DNA from: an uncultured Eubacteriaceae bacterium
GTDB lineage: Bacteria > Bacillota > Clostridia > Lachnospirales > CAG-274
Assembly (NCBI GenBank): GCA_946497035.1
Contig: CAMMIW010000008.1
Location: forward strand, 1-64,000
Length of the DNA: 64,000 bases
Reading direction: 5' to 3'
Of the stretch, positions 9,408-17,910 are shown in pieces. Position 1 is the first letter of the stretch; each line of letters opens with the position of its first letter. The position numbers and the translations under genes were made by a program. The notes below the pieces were generated by a model. That model made no database searches and had not been told where the DNA came from. It saw nothing but the letters and a program-made list of their open reading frames with translations.

Positions 9408-10361
9408 TTAGTTTAAAGCCTCCTTTAAAACCTCTACATTTTCTTCCATTAATGATAAATAAGTTACCCCATTTTCAAATTGTTCTTTTGTTATATTATG
9501 TCCAGAATTTAGTAACATTTTTTTAACACCTGTTGCTTCACATATAGAATCGGCTATTTTTCCGTTAGAAAATTCTATAGTAAATACTATTGGTAAATCT
9601 TCTTCTTTAACTTTATCAATTAAAAAACCTATTGTTTTTGGGCTAGCCTCTGTTTCTGTTGAACAACCAGAAAAGGCCGCATAATAGCTTACTCCATATT
9701 CATCTGCAAAATATCTAAAAGGAAATCTATCTCCAAATAGTATAGTTTTTCTTTTAGAACTATTTATAACTTGTCTAAATTTTAAATCTAAATCTTCTAA
9801 ACTTTTAATATATTCACTAGAGTTTTTAATATAAAATGTCTTATTTTTAGTATCTTTATTTGATAAAATTTCTGTTATTTTTTCAACTATTATAATTGAA
9901 TTTTTAGGAGAAGTCCAAACATGTTCATCTATAATATGTTCATTTTCTTCATGTTCGTGTTCATCTTCACTATGAGAATGTTGCATACCTTCTACTATTT
10001 CTTCCTCAACTGTTGGTACAGTTTCTAGTAGTTTTAATGTATCTGGCTTTTTATCACCCATACTAGTTAAAATATCATCTACCCAAACATCATTTTCTCC
10101 ACCAACATATATAAATAAATCACTATTTTGTATATCTATTATATCTTTTGGTGTAGGCTCATAAGTATGGCTTTCTTCTCCTGGTTTTAATAACATTTTT
10201 ACATTGACTTTATCTTCTCCTATTTGTTTTACAAAATCATAAGGCGGGAAATTTGTTGTAACTATAGTTAGCTTATTATCTTCTACATTTTCACCATTGT
10301 TAGAGCAACCTACCATAAAAAATAAAGTTAATAAAATAATAAAATTTAATTTTTTATACAT
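9408..10361 (-). CDS. znuA: Zinc-binding lipoprotein of ABC importer
   Basis: Cluster A-I metal-binding protein of 317 aa. The start is set at ATG 10359-10361, not at an upstream in-frame codon, because AAGGAG lies 7 bases before it and the product then begins with a lipoprotein signal (MYKKLNFIILLTLFFMVGC, lipobox Cys). Metal ligands of the family are visible as EESHTYEPTP, DEHVWTSP and FGDRFPFRYFADEY. A His/Glu-rich loop (MQHSHSEDEHEHEENEH) at about residues 125-141 is characteristic of zinc rather than manganese binders. The start overlaps the regulator gene's stop by 8 bp. Confidence 0.9.
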   Translation of the reverse strand: MYKKLNFIILLTLFFMVGCSNNGENVEDNKLTIVTTNFPPYDFVKQIGEDKVNVKMLLKPGEESHTYEPTPKDIIDIQNSDLFIYVGGENDVWVDDILTSMGDKKPDTLKLLETVPTVEEEIVEGMQHSHSEDEHEHEENEHIIDEHVWTSPKNSIIIVEKITEILSNKDTKNKTFYIKNSSEYIKSLEDLDLKFRQVINSSKRKTILFGDRFPFRYFADEYGVSYYAAFSGCSTETEASPKTIGFLIDKVKEEDLPIVFTIEFSNGKIADSICEATGVKKMLLNSGHNITKEQFENGVTYLSLMEENVEVLKEALN

Positions 10362-10791
10362 ATTCTTTCTCCTTGTTTTTTTTAATACATTTATCGCAAG
10401 TGCCATAATAAATTGTTTTAGATAAATCTATATTCATATTATGTTCTTTTATAAAATGTGCATATAAATTGTTTAGCTCTTCACATTTAAAATGAGATAA
10501 ACAATTACATATATTACATTTTAAATGAAATTTTGTGTTATTATTTGATATTTCTTCTATATATTCAAAATAAGCACTATTTTGCCCTTCAAAAACATAT
10601 TTTTTTATAATACCTTGTGATACTAATTTATCTAAATGTCTGTAAATTGTAGTTGTACCTACAGGGCTACCCTGCTCTTTTAAATATGAGTATATTTCTT
10701 GAACAGTAATATGTTTATTTTTAAATAATTTAAAATAATTTAAAATAATTTCCTTTTGTTTTGTTTTATAAGTTTTATTTTTATTTATCAT
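10354..10791 (-). CDS. zur: Fur-family zinc uptake regulator (Zur-like)
   Basis: The 145-aa protein has the Fur winged-helix (QEIYSYLKEQGSPVGTTTIYRHL, residues about 32-54) and two CxxC pairs forming the structural zinc site (CNIC near residue 93 and CDKC near 132). It is the first gene of the regulator-znuA-znuC-znuB operon. Two TGAAAA-type palindromes bracket its promoter, so autorepression by metal-bound protein is expected. Zinc specificity is inferred from the linked importer with a His-rich loop. Confidence 0.85.
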   Translation of the reverse strand: MINKNKTYKTKQKEIILNYFKLFKNKHITVQEIYSYLKEQGSPVGTTTIYRHLDKLVSQGIIKKYVFEGQNSAYFEYIEEISNNNTKFHLKCNICNCLSHFKCEELNNLYAHFIKEHNMNIDLSKTIYYGTCDKCIKKNKEKEYV

Positions 10792-10807
10792 AAAATACCC
10801 CCAAATT

Positions 10808-10870
10808 TGAAAACCATTTTCATTTTATCATTAATAAAAATTATTGTCAATAATTTGAAAATCATTTTCT
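10808..10870 (-). promoter_or_regulatory. Promoter of the zinc operon with two Fur-family boxes
   Basis: On the minus strand TTGACA (10845-10850), 17 bp, TAAAAT (10822-10827) makes a good sigma-A promoter. TGAAAACCATTTTCA (10808-10822) abuts the -10 and TGAAAATCATTTTCT (10856-10870) lies just upstream of the -35. Both are near-perfect 7-1-7 palindromes of Fur-family type, so repression by the operon's own regulator is likely. Confidence 0.75.
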
Positions 10871-11396
10871 ATTTAATATATTTTAAACAATTATACTTTT
10901 TAATAAAATTGTACATAAATTTTAATATAATAATTATATTTTATAATTATATTTCATAAAAAATTCATTTATTGTATAGTTTTATTATAATTATTGATAA
11001 ACTAATATAAAAATTATATGATAATAATATATTATATTTTTTAAGATATTTATCTTATGAGTATAACTATTAATACATTTTTACTATATTAGAAGATAGT
11101 TTTCAAGGTATGGAAGGAAATTTTAATATTTCTATTTGTTATACTTTAAAGACTACAACTCTTTAGAGCTAACTATAAATTTAATTGTTTTTAAATTAAC
11201 CCATTAACAACATTTATTATAAAAATATAATTTTTAAATAAAAATGTATACTATTTTATTTGGTATACATTTTTTTAATACATTTTTATTTATATTTTCA
11301 TAAAAATTACATATAAATCCCAATTAAATAACTTAATATAGTTTATATAAGAAGTTTTTCTTATGTAAATTACATTATTTTTAAAGGAGAAAATTT
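10871..11396. other. Long intergenic region before the lysis cassette
   Basis: No supported gene. A short open stretch around 11080-11166 (…ILEDSFQGMEGNFNISICYTL…, TAG at 11164-11166) may be a gene scrap. A hairpin AAAATGTATAC…GTATACATTTT with T-run (11241-11276) could end a transcript from it. A perfect 7-4-7 palindrome ATAAGAA/TTCTTAT at 11347-11364, just before the holin gene, could be an operator or a leader hairpin. Confidence 0.4.
11241..11276 (+). terminator. Orphan terminator hairpin
   Basis: AAAATGTATAC (11241-11251) pairs with GTATACATTTT (11263-11273), followed by T residues. No clear plus-strand gene lies upstream. Confidence 0.6.
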
Positions 11397-11636
11397 ATGA
11401 ATTATTTTAATTGGAAAAAAAGATTTGAAAATCCAATATTTTGGATAAATACACTACTTGCTATTTTTATGCCTATATTTGCTTATTATGGTATGTCGGC
11501 AAAAGATTTTACAAGCTGGGAAAGTGTTCTTAATGTTATAACAAATGCTTTAAAAAATCCATATGTTTTAGGTCTTGTAGCTATATCATTGTGGAATAAT
11601 ATTATAAACCCTGTAACAAAAGGCATAAAAGATTAA
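11397..11636 (+). CDS. Small phage holin (phi LC3-type)
   Basis: The 79-aa protein begins MNYFNWKKRFENPIFWINT and has two hydrophobic segments, matching the phi LC3-type phage holin family pattern (N-terminal INWKVR.KN..FW.). It would form membrane lesions that let the downstream endolysin reach peptidoglycan. AAAGGAG lies 9 bases before the ATG. It is the first gene of a three-gene lysis cassette without capsid, tail or packaging genes nearby. Confidence 0.8.
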   Translation: MNYFNWKKRFENPIFWINTLLAIFMPIFAYYGMSAKDFTSWESVLNVITNALKNPYVLGLVAISLWNNIINPVTKGIKD

Positions 11637-11654
11637 AAAAGATAGGAGGATAAT

Positions 11655-12473
11655 TTGTATATGAGTAGAGATATAACATTATTACATCCTGATGTTCAAC
11701 ACATAATACCTAATTTTTTAGAAGAATGTAAAAAACAAGGGCTTATAGTAAAAATAACAGATACTTTAAGAAGTAAAAATGAACAAGACAATTTATATGC
11801 ACAAGGTAGAACTAAACCTGGTAAAATAGTTACTTGGGTTAAATATCCTTATAGCAACCATAATTGGGGTATGGCTTTTGATATATGCCGAAATGATGGT
11901 AAAGGTGCTTATAATGATAATGATGGTTGGTTTAAAAAAGTTGGAAAAATTGGCAAAAAATTTGGCTTAGATTGGGGAGGAGATTGGAAAAATACACCCG
12001 ATAAACCACATTTTGAATTAACTAAATATGGTAATACTAACACACTTATTAAAAAATATACATTACCAGAAAATTTTAAAAAAACTTGGATAAATGAGGA
12101 GAAAAAATATATGTTTGTAAATAGAAACTACAGTTATAATGGTAAAATTAAATGTTTAAATGTTATTAACGAAAAAGGAGAAAATTATGTTAAAATTAGA
12201 GATTTAGCAGAGCTGTTAAATAAAAATATTAAATATGATAATGAAACAAAAATAACTATTTTAGATGATATTATAGAAAACGTAAAAGTATTAGTTAATA
12301 ATAAAGAGCATATTATAAAATCTGTAAAAATAAATGACTTTAACTTTATGAATACTAGAGAACTAGCAAATGTATTAGGCTATGAAACAGGCTATAATGA
12401 AACATTGCAAAAAATATATTTTACGTTAAAAAATTCTATTATACATAAGCTTAATTTTATAAAAGGCAGGTGA
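11655..12473 (+). CDS. M15-family endolysin with C-terminal stalk domain
   Basis: The 272-aa protein has a peptidase M15 domain (residues about 1-135) with metal ligands SNHNWGMAFD and DKPHFEL, as in L-Ala-D-Glu peptidases such as CwlK and Ply500. A second region (about 150-272) looks like two copies of a copper amine oxidase N-terminal-like stalk fold, a common wall-associated domain (VKIRDLAELLNKNIKYD and FMNTRELANVLGYETGYNE). It has no signal peptide, in keeping with release through the flanking holins. The TTG at 11655 sits 5 bases after GGAGG; ATG 11661 is the alternative start. Confidence 0.85.
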   Translation: MYMSRDITLLHPDVQHIIPNFLEECKKQGLIVKITDTLRSKNEQDNLYAQGRTKPGKIVTWVKYPYSNHNWGMAFDICRNDGKGAYNDNDGWFKKVGKIGKKFGLDWGGDWKNTPDKPHFELTKYGNTNTLIKKYTLPENFKKTWINEEKKYMFVNRNYSYNGKIKCLNVINEKGENYVKIRDLAELLNKNIKYDNETKITILDDIIENVKVLVNNKEHIIKSVKINDFNFMNTRELANVLGYETGYNETLQKIYFTLKNSIIHKLNFIKGR

Positions 12474-12477
12474 TTTT

Positions 12478-12960
12478 TTGAATATTTTTGAAACTAAAAT
12501 AAACTATATAATATCTATAATAACAAGCGTATTTTCTACTTTTTTAGGAGATTTTTGGTTTTTATTTTTATTTCTTATAATTTTAAATATTATAGATTAT
12601 ACAACGGGTATAATAAAAGCTAGATATTTAAAAAAAGAAAGCTCAAAAAAAGCTTTAAAAGGCTTTATAAAAAAATTTTTAATATGGTGCTTAATAGCTA
12701 TGGGCTTTGGCCTTGGTATTGTATTTGATAAAATAGGCGAAATTATTAATATAAATTTATCTTTAATGTTAGCTATCGGCTGGTTTATATTAGCCCATTG
12801 TATAATAAACGAATTTAGAAGCATTTTAGAAAATATGGTTGAACTTGATAAAGGCTATCTTGTTCCCAAATGGTTAATTAAAGGTTTGGAAGTAACTCAA
12901 AATATTATGGATAAAAAAGTAAATAATGTTGTAGAAAATATAGATAAAAATAAAGATTAA
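12478..12960 (+). CDS. TcdE/Cph1-type holin
   Basis: The 160-aa protein with about three to four membrane segments carries the family pattern LNIIDYTTGIIKARYLKKESS and KKALKGFIKKFLIW of the Cph1/TcdE toxin-secretion holin family. It starts at TTG 12478 after CAGGTGATTT. This is the second holin of the cassette. The family includes TcdE, which exports the large toxins of Clostridioides difficile, so the cassette could serve secretion as well as lysis; that role is inference. Confidence 0.85.
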   Translation: MNIFETKINYIISIITSVFSTFLGDFWFLFLFLIILNIIDYTTGIIKARYLKKESSKKALKGFIKKFLIWCLIAMGFGLGIVFDKIGEIININLSLMLAIGWFILAHCIINEFRSILENMVELDKGYLVPKWLIKGLEVTQNIMDKKVNNVVENIDKNKD

Positions 12961-13008
12961 TAAAAAGTATAGAATAAAAGATTAAAGCCTTTTATTCTAT
13001 ACTTTTTA
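12961..13008 (+). terminator. Terminator after lysis cassette
   Basis: AAAAAGTATAGAATAAAA (12962-12979) pairs with TTTTATTCTATACTTTTT (12990-13007), a near-perfect long stem followed by T-rich sequence. Confidence 0.9.
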
Positions 13009-13125
13009 TTATATATATTATACATAAAAGCCGCATACAATATTTTTTATTTATTATTGATAAATAATAGTTTAAATGATATAATCTTTAAGATATTAAA
13101 ATAAAGTTATAGAAAGGACTTAAAT

Positions 13126-14709
13126 ATGGCTAATATTAATAATATAGAAGAAATAAACAAAAGAAGAATTTTTGGTATAATATCTCACCCTGATGCTGGT
13201 AAAACTACGTTAACAGAAAAATTACTTTTACACGGTGGAGCTATTAGAGAAGCAGGAGCTGTTAAAGCAAGAAGAGGCCGTTTTGCAAAATCTGACTGGA
13301 TGGAAATAGAAAAACAAAGAGGTATTTCTGTTACATCATCTGTTATGCAATTTGAATATAATGATAAAAAAATATCTATTATGGACACACCAGGCCATAA
13401 TGATTTTGGAGAAGATACTTATCGTATATTAACATCTGTTGATAGTGCTGTTATGGTTATAGATGCCGCAAAAGGTGTTGAAGCTCAAACAAAAAAACTT
13501 TTTAAAGTTTGTAGCATGAGAGAAATACCTATTTTCACATTTATAAATAAACTTGATAGAGAAGCTAACCCACCTTTAGATCTTTTACAATCTTTAGAAG
13601 ATGCTTTAGGCTTACCATCTGTAGCGGTTACTTGGCCTATAGGTAGTGGTTCTATATTTGAAGGTATTTATGACAGAATGGAAAATAAAATACATCTTTT
13701 TAAAACTAAAGAAACTATAGAACTATCAGAAAAAGGTGTATATGACGAAAAATTAGAAAATATTTTGTTAGAAGAAAATTTAGAAAATCTTAAAATAGAT
13801 ATTGAGCTATTAGACGGTGCGGGAAACGAGTTTGACTTAGACTTAATATTAAAAGGTAAGCTTTCCCCTGTTTTTTTTGGTACTGCTCTTTCAGATTTTG
13901 GTGTTACACAATTTTTAGATCACTTTTTAAAAATTTCCCCACCACCATCTATTAGAAAAACTACAACAGGAACAGTAAGCCCTACAGATGAATTTTTTAG
14001 CGGATTTATATTTAAAATACAAGCTAATATGAACCCTGCTCACAGAGATAGACTAGCCTTTTTAAGAATATGCTCAGGAACTTTTGAGCGTGGTATGAAT
14101 GTTACATTATCAAGAACAGGCAAACAATTTAAGCTTAATCAATCTACCCAGCTTATGGCAAACGATAGAGAAACTATAGATATTGCTTGTGCAGGTGATG
14201 TTATAGGTATATATGACTCTGGTAACTATCAAGTAGGTGATACTTTAACAAATAGCAACGAAAAAATATTTTTTGAGCCTTTACCAACTTTCCCTCCTGA
14301 GCTTTTTGTGAAAGTTAGGCCTATTAACACTATGAAGGCTAAACATTTTCAAAAAGGTGTTGATCAATTAGCTCAAGAAGGTGCTATTCAAGTATATAAA
14401 AATGAATATAACGAAGTTATTTTAGGTGCTGTAGGCCAGTTACAATTTGAAGTTTTTGAATATCGTATAAAAAATGAATATAATTCAGATATAAGAATGG
14501 AACCTATTAGTTTTACAGTGGCTAGGTGGGTAAAAACAGATGATATACAAAAATTAAAAGATTTTCAAAATTCTAGATGTACTCTTGTTTTTGATCATTT
14601 TGATAGGCCTATATTACTTTTTGCTAATCAGTATACTTTAGATACTTTTGTAGAAAGAAATCCAGATTTAACACTTATTGATGCATTAAATGTACAATCA
14701 CAATTATAA
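13126..14709 (+). CDS. prfC: Peptide chain release factor 3
   Basis: This 527-aa GTPase recycles RF1/RF2 from the ribosome after peptide release. Visible motifs: G1 SHPDAGKTT (residue 20 on), G3 DTPGHNDFGEDTYR, G4 NKLDREA, and the RF3 C-terminal part with GAVGQLQFEVFEYR. Length is normal for the family. A strong AGAAAGGACTTAAAT region precedes the ATG, and the gene stands alone between two terminated units. Confidence 0.96.
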   Translation: MANINNIEEINKRRIFGIISHPDAGKTTLTEKLLLHGGAIREAGAVKARRGRFAKSDWMEIEKQRGISVTSSVMQFEYNDKKISIMDTPGHNDFGEDTYRILTSVDSAVMVIDAAKGVEAQTKKLFKVCSMREIPIFTFINKLDREANPPLDLLQSLEDALGLPSVAVTWPIGSGSIFEGIYDRMENKIHLFKTKETIELSEKGVYDEKLENILLEENLENLKIDIELLDGAGNEFDLDLILKGKLSPVFFGTALSDFGVTQFLDHFLKISPPPSIRKTTTGTVSPTDEFFSGFIFKIQANMNPAHRDRLAFLRICSGTFERGMNVTLSRTGKQFKLNQSTQLMANDRETIDIACAGDVIGIYDSGNYQVGDTLTNSNEKIFFEPLPTFPPELFVKVRPINTMKAKHFQKGVDQLAQEGAIQVYKNEYNEVILGAVGQLQFEVFEYRIKNEYNSDIRMEPISFTVARWVKTDDIQKLKDFQNSRCTLVFDHFDRPILLFANQYTLDTFVERNPDLTLIDALNVQSQL

Positions 14710-14817
14710 AAAAATAAAATTTTGGTTTTTAAACTATCTATTTATAATATTTTCTGCCTATATAATAATTATTATTTGTTAATTTTAACTATTAAATCTT
14801 TTATATATAAAATTCTA

Positions 14818-14867
14818 TTGATTTTTTATGTGATTTATAGTATTATATAAGAATAATTATTATTTAA
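14818..14867 (+). promoter_or_regulatory. Promoter and possible Per box of the PerR-like gene
   Basis: TTGATT (14818-14823), 17 bp, TATTAT (14841-14846) is a reasonable sigma-A promoter. AAGAATAATTATTATTTAA just downstream (about 14849-14867) resembles a Per box (TTATAATNATTATAA), suggesting autoregulation. Confidence 0.45.
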
Positions 14868-14881
14868 TAAGGAGGTGCACT

Positions 14882-15301
14882 ATGAAAGTTCTTATAGAAA
14901 ATCTTAAAAATAATAATTTAAAAGTTACTCCCCAAAGGTTAACTATTTATAATTATTTATATCATAATCATATCCACCCTAGTGCAGAAACTATCTATAA
15001 CAATATTAAAGAACAAAACCCTACTATTAGCCTTGCAACAGTTTATAAAACTTTAAAATCTTTAAAAGATTCTGGCCTTGTTCAAGAGATAAACGTTGGA
15101 GAAGATAGCTTTAGATATGATGTACAAATAATGCCACATTCTCACATAATTTGTACTAGCTGTAATAATATTATAGATTATTTCCCTGAAAAAAACTTTA
15201 TTAGCGATATACAAAGCCAAGTTGCAAAAGAAACAGATTTTCAATTAAGCTCACATCAAATGTATTTTTATGGTACTTGTAAACATTGTTTAAAAAAATA
15301 A
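14882..15301 (+). CDS. perR: Fur-family regulator, PerR-like
   Basis: The 139-aa protein has the Fur winged-helix (KVTPQRLTIYNYLYHNHIHP, ISLATVYKTLKSLKDSGLV) and the structural zinc pairs CTSC and CKHC. The order of residues around the regulatory metal site (DSFRYDVQIMPHSHIIC) resembles PerR, the peroxide sensor of Firmicutes, which uses His oxidation. It is distinct from the Zur-like gene in the window. AAGGAGGTGCACT gives a strong ribosome site. PerR versus plain Fur cannot be settled from sequence by eye. Confidence 0.7.
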   Translation: MKVLIENLKNNNLKVTPQRLTIYNYLYHNHIHPSAETIYNNIKEQNPTISLATVYKTLKSLKDSGLVQEINVGEDSFRYDVQIMPHSHIICTSCNNIIDYFPEKNFISDIQSQVAKETDFQLSSHQMYFYGTCKHCLKK

Positions 15302-15342
15302 AGAAACGGGTATGCTAAACCATACCCGTTTCTTTATTTTTT
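15300..15342. terminator. Bidirectional terminator between perR-like gene and BMP lipoprotein
   Basis: AAAGAAACGGGTATG (15300-15314) pairs perfectly with CATACCCGTTTCTTT (15321-15335), flanked by A- and T-rich runs on both sides. It ends both convergent units. Confidence 0.95.
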
Positions 15343-15343
15343 A

Positions 15344-16486
15344 TTATTGAAAGTTTACAGCAACTATTTCAGATCCTAAACCATCTGGTTTATCTGCTGC
15401 TGTTTCATTTTTTAATTCTATTTCTTTGTTAGATATTTTTCTATAGATAGCATCATATTGTTCTTGATTAAATGTTTCAAATTTAGATGTTTCCATAGGT
15501 AATAAAATATCATCTGTAGCAGCACCTAAATTAACTGTTTTTCCACCTGCAAAAGTACCATCATAAATTTCAGATAAAGATTTGTAAACTGCATTTTGTA
15601 AGTTTTTCATAGCAGAAGTAATAACTGTTTCAGACTCAACAGATTGATCAACATCTACACCGATAACTTTTTTACCCGCTGTTTCAGCAGCTTTCATAAC
15701 AGAGTTACCAACGCCACCACCACAAGCAAATATAACTTCTACACCTTCATTATACCAAGCAGCAGCTTTAGCAGTATGATCTGGAGATGCTTCAAAATCG
15801 CCAACATATGTATAGTTCATAGTAATTTCACCAGGAGCAAGACCTAATTCTTTACCAGCATATTCAGCACCTTGAACAAAGCCATAACCATAACGTATAA
15901 CCGCAGGAACTGCTATACCGCCCATAAATCCTAAGTTTCTATAACCGTCAATAACTGCACCATAGCCTGCTAAAAAGCCTGCTTGCTCTTCTGCAAAATA
16001 AATAGCTTCTGTGTTATCACCTACTTCATAAACAGGATTTTCTTGGTTACCATCTTGTGGTGTACCATCTATAATAATAAATTTAACATCTGGATATTTT
16101 TGTTGCATGTTATATACTGGCACTTCAAATAAAAAGCCAGGACAAACAACTGTTTTAGCACCACCTTTAATAGCTAATTCAATGGCAGTAGCTATAGCCT
16201 CGTTAGATTTTTCTGCTGGTTGATAATATTTATGAGAGATACCTTTTTCTTCTGCAAATTTTACAACACCTTCCCAAGAGCCTTGGTTAAATGATTTATC
16301 ATCAATAGTTCCAACATCTGTAACAAGAGCTATCTCCGCACCAGAGCTATTGCTACTGTTTCCGCCTTCTTCTGAGCTTTGTGTATCTACAGAAGTAGTC
16401 TCAGATGAGCTATCTGTTTTACTGCCACAGGCAACTAAACCAAATGCCATAGTAGCAGCTAATATTAAACTAACTAACTTTTTCAT
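15344..16486 (-). CDS. BMP-family nucleoside-binding lipoprotein
   Basis: The 380-aa protein starts with a lipoprotein signal (MKKLVSLILAATMAFGLVAC) and a Ser-rich linker. It then shows the basic membrane protein/PnrA family fold: VGTIDDKSFNQGSWEG, AGYGAVIDGYRNLGFMGG, VIFACGGGVGNSVMKAAE and IGVDVDQS. These proteins bind purine or pyrimidine nucleosides outside the membrane for the ABC importer whose subunits are encoded upstream in the same transcript. It is the last gene of the salvage operon before the shared terminator. Confidence 0.9.
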   Translation of the reverse strand: MKKLVSLILAATMAFGLVACGSKTDSSSETTSVDTQSSEEGGNSSNSSGAEIALVTDVGTIDDKSFNQGSWEGVVKFAEEKGISHKYYQPAEKSNEAIATAIELAIKGGAKTVVCPGFLFEVPVYNMQQKYPDVKFIIIDGTPQDGNQENPVYEVGDNTEAIYFAEEQAGFLAGYGAVIDGYRNLGFMGGIAVPAVIRYGYGFVQGAEYAGKELGLAPGEITMNYTYVGDFEASPDHTAKAAAWYNEGVEVIFACGGGVGNSVMKAAETAGKKVIGVDVDQSVESETVITSAMKNLQNAVYKSLSEIYDGTFAGGKTVNLGAATDDILLPMETSKFETFNQEQYDAIYRKISNKEIELKNETAADKPDGLGSEIVAVNFQ

Positions 16487-16569
16487 TTTTTATCCTCCTA
16501 AAATTAACATATAATTTCAATAATCATTTTACACTTAAAATTTAATTTAGTCAAATATTTTTTAACTTT

Positions 16570-17898
16570 TTAAAATTTTTCTATTTTGCTTTTTTCGACT
16601 CTAGCAAAAACTAAAGGTATATCTTTAGGCTTATTTTTATCAGTAAAAATAGATGAAATAACTTTTTTACGAGCACTTTCTAATTTATTTTTATCATTAG
16701 TATATAAAGTGCATAAAATATCTCCTTTTTTCACTTTATCTCCTACTTTTTTATTTAAAATAATACCTGCCGAAAAATCTATATTATCATCTTTAGTTTC
16801 TCTACCAGCACCTAACATAGTAGAGGCTATACCAAGCCCTTCTGTATCCATACCACTAATATAACCATCTATATTATCTTCTAATATTACATCTAGGCTA
16901 TATTTAGATTTTTCAAATTTTTCTGGATTTTTTATATATTGTATATCTCCACCTTGAGCTTCAACTATTTCTATAAGCTTATTAAGAGCGTATCCTTTTT
17001 CTATAGCCTCTTTAGCTAAATTTTCACATTGTTCTATAGTTCCTTTATCTGCTAAATAAAGCATATTACCTGCTAATTTTATACATATTTCAGTTAAATC
17101 TTTAGGGCCGTTACCTTTTAATGTTTCTATAACTTCTTTAATCTCTAGAGAGTTTCCTATATTGTTGCCAAGAGGTATATCCATATCTGTTATTAGAGCT
17201 ACTGTTTTTCTTCCACAATTTTCACCTATTGTAACCATTTTTTGTGCGAGAGCGATAGAATCATCTAAAGTTTTCATAAAAGCACCACTACCTGTTTTAA
17301 CGTCTAATAATATACAATCGCTACCTGCTGCAAGTTTTTTACTCATAATAGATGCGGCTATTAAAGGTATACTTTCTACGGTTGCGGTTACATCTCTTAA
17401 TGCATATAGTTTTTTGTCGGCAGGTGCTAAATTGCCAGATTGACCTATAACGCTAATACCTGTTTTATTAACTATATTAAAAAATTCTTCTTGTGAAAAA
17501 TTAGTTTTAAGGCCAGGTATAGCCTCCATTTTATCTACCGTACCACCTGTATGTCCAAGGCCTCTACCAGACATTTTTGCAACTTTAACGCCATAATATG
17601 CCACAACAGGTGCTATTATTAAAGTTGTTTTATCGCCTACACCACCTGTAGAATGTTTATCAACTTTTATCCCTTCTATTGATGATAAATCTACCATATC
17701 TCCAGATTGTGCCATAACATTTGTCATTGTAGATATTTCTCTATCATTCATACCATTAAAATATATAGCCATAAGCATAGCTGACATTTGATAATCTGGT
17801 ATTCCTCCGTTTACATAATTATTTATCATAAATTTTATTTCTTCATCTGTAAGTTGTTGGTTATTTCTTTTTTTATGTATAAGATCATACATTCTCAT
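16570..17898 (-). CDS. pdp: Pyrimidine-nucleoside phosphorylase
   Basis: The 442-aa enzyme splits uridine and thymidine, with phosphate, into base and (deoxy)ribose 1-phosphate. Diagnostic segments are KVDKHSTGGVGDKTT, the family signature MSGRGLGHTGGTVDKME (residues about 108-124) and KLAAGSDCILLDVKTGSGAF. The length fits Gram-positive pdp. It lies between the transporter permease and binding-protein genes, so uptake and cleavage are co-expressed. Confidence 0.93.
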   Translation of the reverse strand: MRMYDLIHKKRNNQQLTDEEIKFMINNYVNGGIPDYQMSAMLMAIYFNGMNDREISTMTNVMAQSGDMVDLSSIEGIKVDKHSTGGVGDKTTLIIAPVVAYYGVKVAKMSGRGLGHTGGTVDKMEAIPGLKTNFSQEEFFNIVNKTGISVIGQSGNLAPADKKLYALRDVTATVESIPLIAASIMSKKLAAGSDCILLDVKTGSGAFMKTLDDSIALAQKMVTIGENCGRKTVALITDMDIPLGNNIGNSLEIKEVIETLKGNGPKDLTEICIKLAGNMLYLADKGTIEQCENLAKEAIEKGYALNKLIEIVEAQGGDIQYIKNPEKFEKSKYSLDVILEDNIDGYISGMDTEGLGIASTMLGAGRETKDDNIDFSAGIILNKKVGDKVKKGDILCTLYTNDKNKLESARKKVISSIFTDKNKPKDIPLVFARVEKSKIEKF

Positions 17899-17910
17899 AT
17901 TAATACCCTC

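Noticed and set aside
11080-11166. Short plus-strand frame before the holin gene
   Set aside because: No convincing start or ribosome site and too short to assign; may be a scrap.
17162-17443. Long plus-strand frames inside pdp and the transporter genes
   Set aside because: Shadows of highly conserved minus-strand enzymes, without ribosome sites.
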